Source: Rusavskia elegans
Taxonomy: Eukaryota; Ascomycota; Lecanoromycetes; Teloschistales; Teloschistaceae
DNA length: 64,000 bases
Assembly: GCA_011316305.1 (NCBI GenBank)
Contig: SAUG01000166.1
Span: forward strand, 1 to 64,000
Reading direction: 5' to 3'
Shown one piece after another: positions 61,313 to 64,000 of this stretch (position 1 is its first letter; every line of letters begins with the position of its first letter). Both the position numbers and the translations under genes were made by a program. The notes beneath the pieces are model-generated. The model had not been told where the DNA came from. It ran no database searches and worked only from the letters and a program-made list of their open reading frames with translations.

Positions 61313-64000
61313 AATAAAGTTTATAACGTTAATAATTTCGATAAAAAATATCTATTATCGATTATTATATTAGATTCGAATTACGTTTTTTTCTTTAGAT
61401 ATAATTACTTTCTATATATTTTAAATTTCTATTTCAAAGGTTTTTTTATTTTTAATATATTCGTTTCTAAAGATATTTTTATAGTCGACTATTTCGTTCG
61501 TCTAATAGATATATTATTTGATAATAGTATCGTGGAATATTTTCGAACGCTATATAACGTCCTTGTACGTCAAAGAGCGTTACGTTCGAGCCTAGCTACA
61601 GCCGTAGGCGTAGTCCGAACTACTAAATAGTAAAAGAGCCCTAGTATAGATTATTATAACTAATTCTATATAACCGCGAAAGTACGGTTATAATATTATA
61701 AGGCGTCTATATTATATAGATAATTAAAAAAAAATAGTAGAAATATATTTAATAATTATATTAATAACTAATAAAAGAAATTATTTAATAGAAGTAAAAA
61801 GCGATATATATTATAAAAGTAGCTGATAGTACCGATAAATAGCTATCTATTAAAAGCTTTTATATAAAGGTCGGCTATAGTAGCTATAGATAGCTATAGT
61901 TACTAGACTCTTTTATATAGCTAATTTTCTAGTATATTTCTATAGAATTATAGATATAATATAGCCCTTTCTATATCGTTTTATACCTAGTTTTTCTATC
62001 TATAAAATCTTTAAAATCTAATCTTTTTTTACTTTCTTTTTTTCTTTTTTTAATATTATTATTATATATTCTTAAAGAAATAATTATTTAAAATCTTTTT
62101 ATCGAATTTAGTTAAAAAGTATTATTATATCTTTTTTTTATAGTTTCTATATTTATAATCTTTTAAAAGAATATAAAGTTAAAGTAGGTAGTAATATTTA
62201 TAGCGAGTATACTCGGGCCTAGAAATTCTATAATCTTTTAATTTCTAATATAATTTATATTATCCGCTTTTTTTTTATATACGTTTCTCTTTTACTAATA
62301 TATTTAAAGAAATATTTTAAAAAAAAAAAAAATAAACTTCGTTCTAATATTAGGAATATCTTTAATAAATATACCGAGGTATAATATTATATCGAGTCTT
62401 TTTTAGATTCTAAAAAGAAAATTTATAATTAATATTTTATTTAAAAATCAGATTTCCGCTATTTTTTTAGAAAATAAGAATATTTTATTACTTATTATTA
62501 TATTTTAGGTAAGTATTGGAATAATTTTATTATTTAGAAATAATATATTCTATTTTATTTTAATAAATTTAATAATCTAGTTATATTCTATTCTTCTATT
62601 AGTTTTATATTAGCTATATAATAAGTATCTATTAAATCTATTCCCGGTTTTAATTTAAATAATTTAGATTAGTTTCTAAAAGAATTTAATTTTTTTCTAT
62701 CTCTAAAAATATTAGAAATATAAAAAGGTATCTAGTTAAAAATTTCTTTATATTCTTTTATTAATTTCTAAATTATTTATTAATATTATAAATTATATCT
62801 AGATCTTTTATTATTTCCGCTAATTTTTATTTCTTAGCGACTATTTTATCCTATAATAATAAAATTAGGATTTATTTATTTTTTAGTTATATATTTAGTA
62901 TAGGGTCTAGAATTTCTTTTTCTAACTATTTTTTTAATTTAGATATAAAATTATATTCGATTTTTTCTATTCATTTAATAATACTTTTATAGATTTTTTT
63001 AATATCTTCTATCTATAATTTCTAGATTATTTTCTAGATTTTATAATATTTTAGCGCTAATTATAAAAATAGATAATAGTATTCTTTCTAGATCTTTATT
63101 TTCTATACTTTATCTCCTTTTTTAAAGAAGTTATTAATTTTATTAATTTAGTTATAATCCGTATTTAATATAATATCTAATTTTCTATATAGAAGGTTTT
63201 TTTATATAAAAAGACATATTATTTATAGCTCTATTTTTCTTCTAATTATATTTTTTTATACCGATATTCCGGTAATAGACTTTTTCTATTTATTTCTAAA
63301 TACGATATACTATCGATTATTTTTAATTATTATCAAGTTTAAAATTCTAATAAATCTATTTTTTATTTTATTTTTACTCCTATAATTTTATTATTTTATT
63401 ATAAAAATAACTAGATATATCTTTAGATTTATTTATATAATTTTTCTATAATTTTTTTTTTCTATTTACTAGAGCTATAGTTTTATAATCTCTAATTTTT
63501 ATCTTAAATATTACTATAAAAGATTTTTCGGTTTTATATAATTTAAACTCTAATATTAGCTTTTTTTTTACTTTTTTTAGTTCTATAGAATACTATCCTA
63601 TACTTTTTTTATTTAATAGATAAATAAAGTAACTATTATTATAGTAGGCTATTTAACTTTTAGTTATATATTTTCTAGCTTTTTTTTCGGATAATTTCTT
63701 TATTACTTTTAACTAGTATTCGGTTATTTCTATTACTTTTTTAGTTAAATAATTTCTTTTAAAATATTTAATCTTTCTATATAAATAATAAATTTTAGTT
63801 TATAACTTTTTATTTTTAGTAGTATTAAATTTTATTAGATTTTCTTTAGATTATTTTTTAGTAGATCCTATTTTACTAAACGCCTGTTTATTTAGATATA
63901 TTTTATACTAGTTAGTATTAATTCTAGTCGCTATTTTAATAAAAGATACTAGCGAATCTAGTTTTTCGATTACTTTTATAGCTTCTTTAATTCTTATATA
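61313..64000. other. RIP-mutated AT-rich DNA to the end of the window
   Basis: About 2.7 kb with the same loss of CA and TG beyond about 61700. The first 350 bp (for example around 61550-61620) retain more CA and TG and may be a separate fragment. No LTR, RT motif or gene could be identified; an element may continue past the window. Confidence 0.5.

Overview
The window is the left end of a chromosome from a filamentous ascomycete (Pezizomycotina). It opens with about ten copies of the CCCTAA telomere repeat. About half of it is AT-rich DNA in which CpA and TpG are almost gone while CpG survives, the signature of repeat-induced point mutation (RIP). Genes have short introns (47-131 bp) and fungal domain types. 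I cannot name the genus from sequence alone.

Layout: (1) 1-62 telomere; (2) 62-9837, RIP-saturated subtelomere with coding relics on both strands and an inverted-repeat element; (3) 9838-42420, a 32.6-kb island of normal composition holding all plausible genes; (4) 42421-64000, a second RIP-saturated block with two Ty3/Gypsy LTR retrotransposons (43222-52192 and 53189-61307), both on the minus strand, one carrying a nested insertion.

Intact genes in the island, with splice sites worked out by eye: a P-loop sulfotransferase-like protein (10217-11296), a fungal DUF7924-type protein (11653-13493), a Gly/Gln-rich protein (14222-15040), a secreted GH24 lysozyme (21241-22190), a small secreted cysteine-containing protein (23783-24319), a six-exon fusion of a STAND-type N-terminal domain with a G-alpha-like GTPase domain (25208-27714), an alcohol-oxidase-type GMC oxidoreductase (30031-32236) and an FAD-dependent monooxygenase (40194-41592). 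Two broken copies of a CCCH zinc-finger family flank the G-alpha-like gene. A TA-flanked inverted-repeat element sits at 18112-18911.

The minus-strand genes from 30 to 41.6 kb look like a former secondary-metabolite cluster: GMC oxidoreductase, a non-reducing polyketide synthase (partial SAT-KS-AT-PT-ACP-ACP-reductase), a truncated peroxiredoxin and the monooxygenase. The synthase is dead as read here: its SAT domain lacks its front half, the KS domain carries a stop codon and an in-frame deletion, and about eight single-base indels break the frame. The two tailoring oxidoreductases keep intact frames. The missing SAT half lies exactly where the peroxiredoxin gene is cut, so a rearrangement joined the two.

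The most unusual items are the STAND/G-alpha-like fusion with altered P-loop and switch II residues, the peroxiredoxin/SAT junction with a possible in-frame splice, and the TA-flanked element carrying a lysine-rich reading frame.
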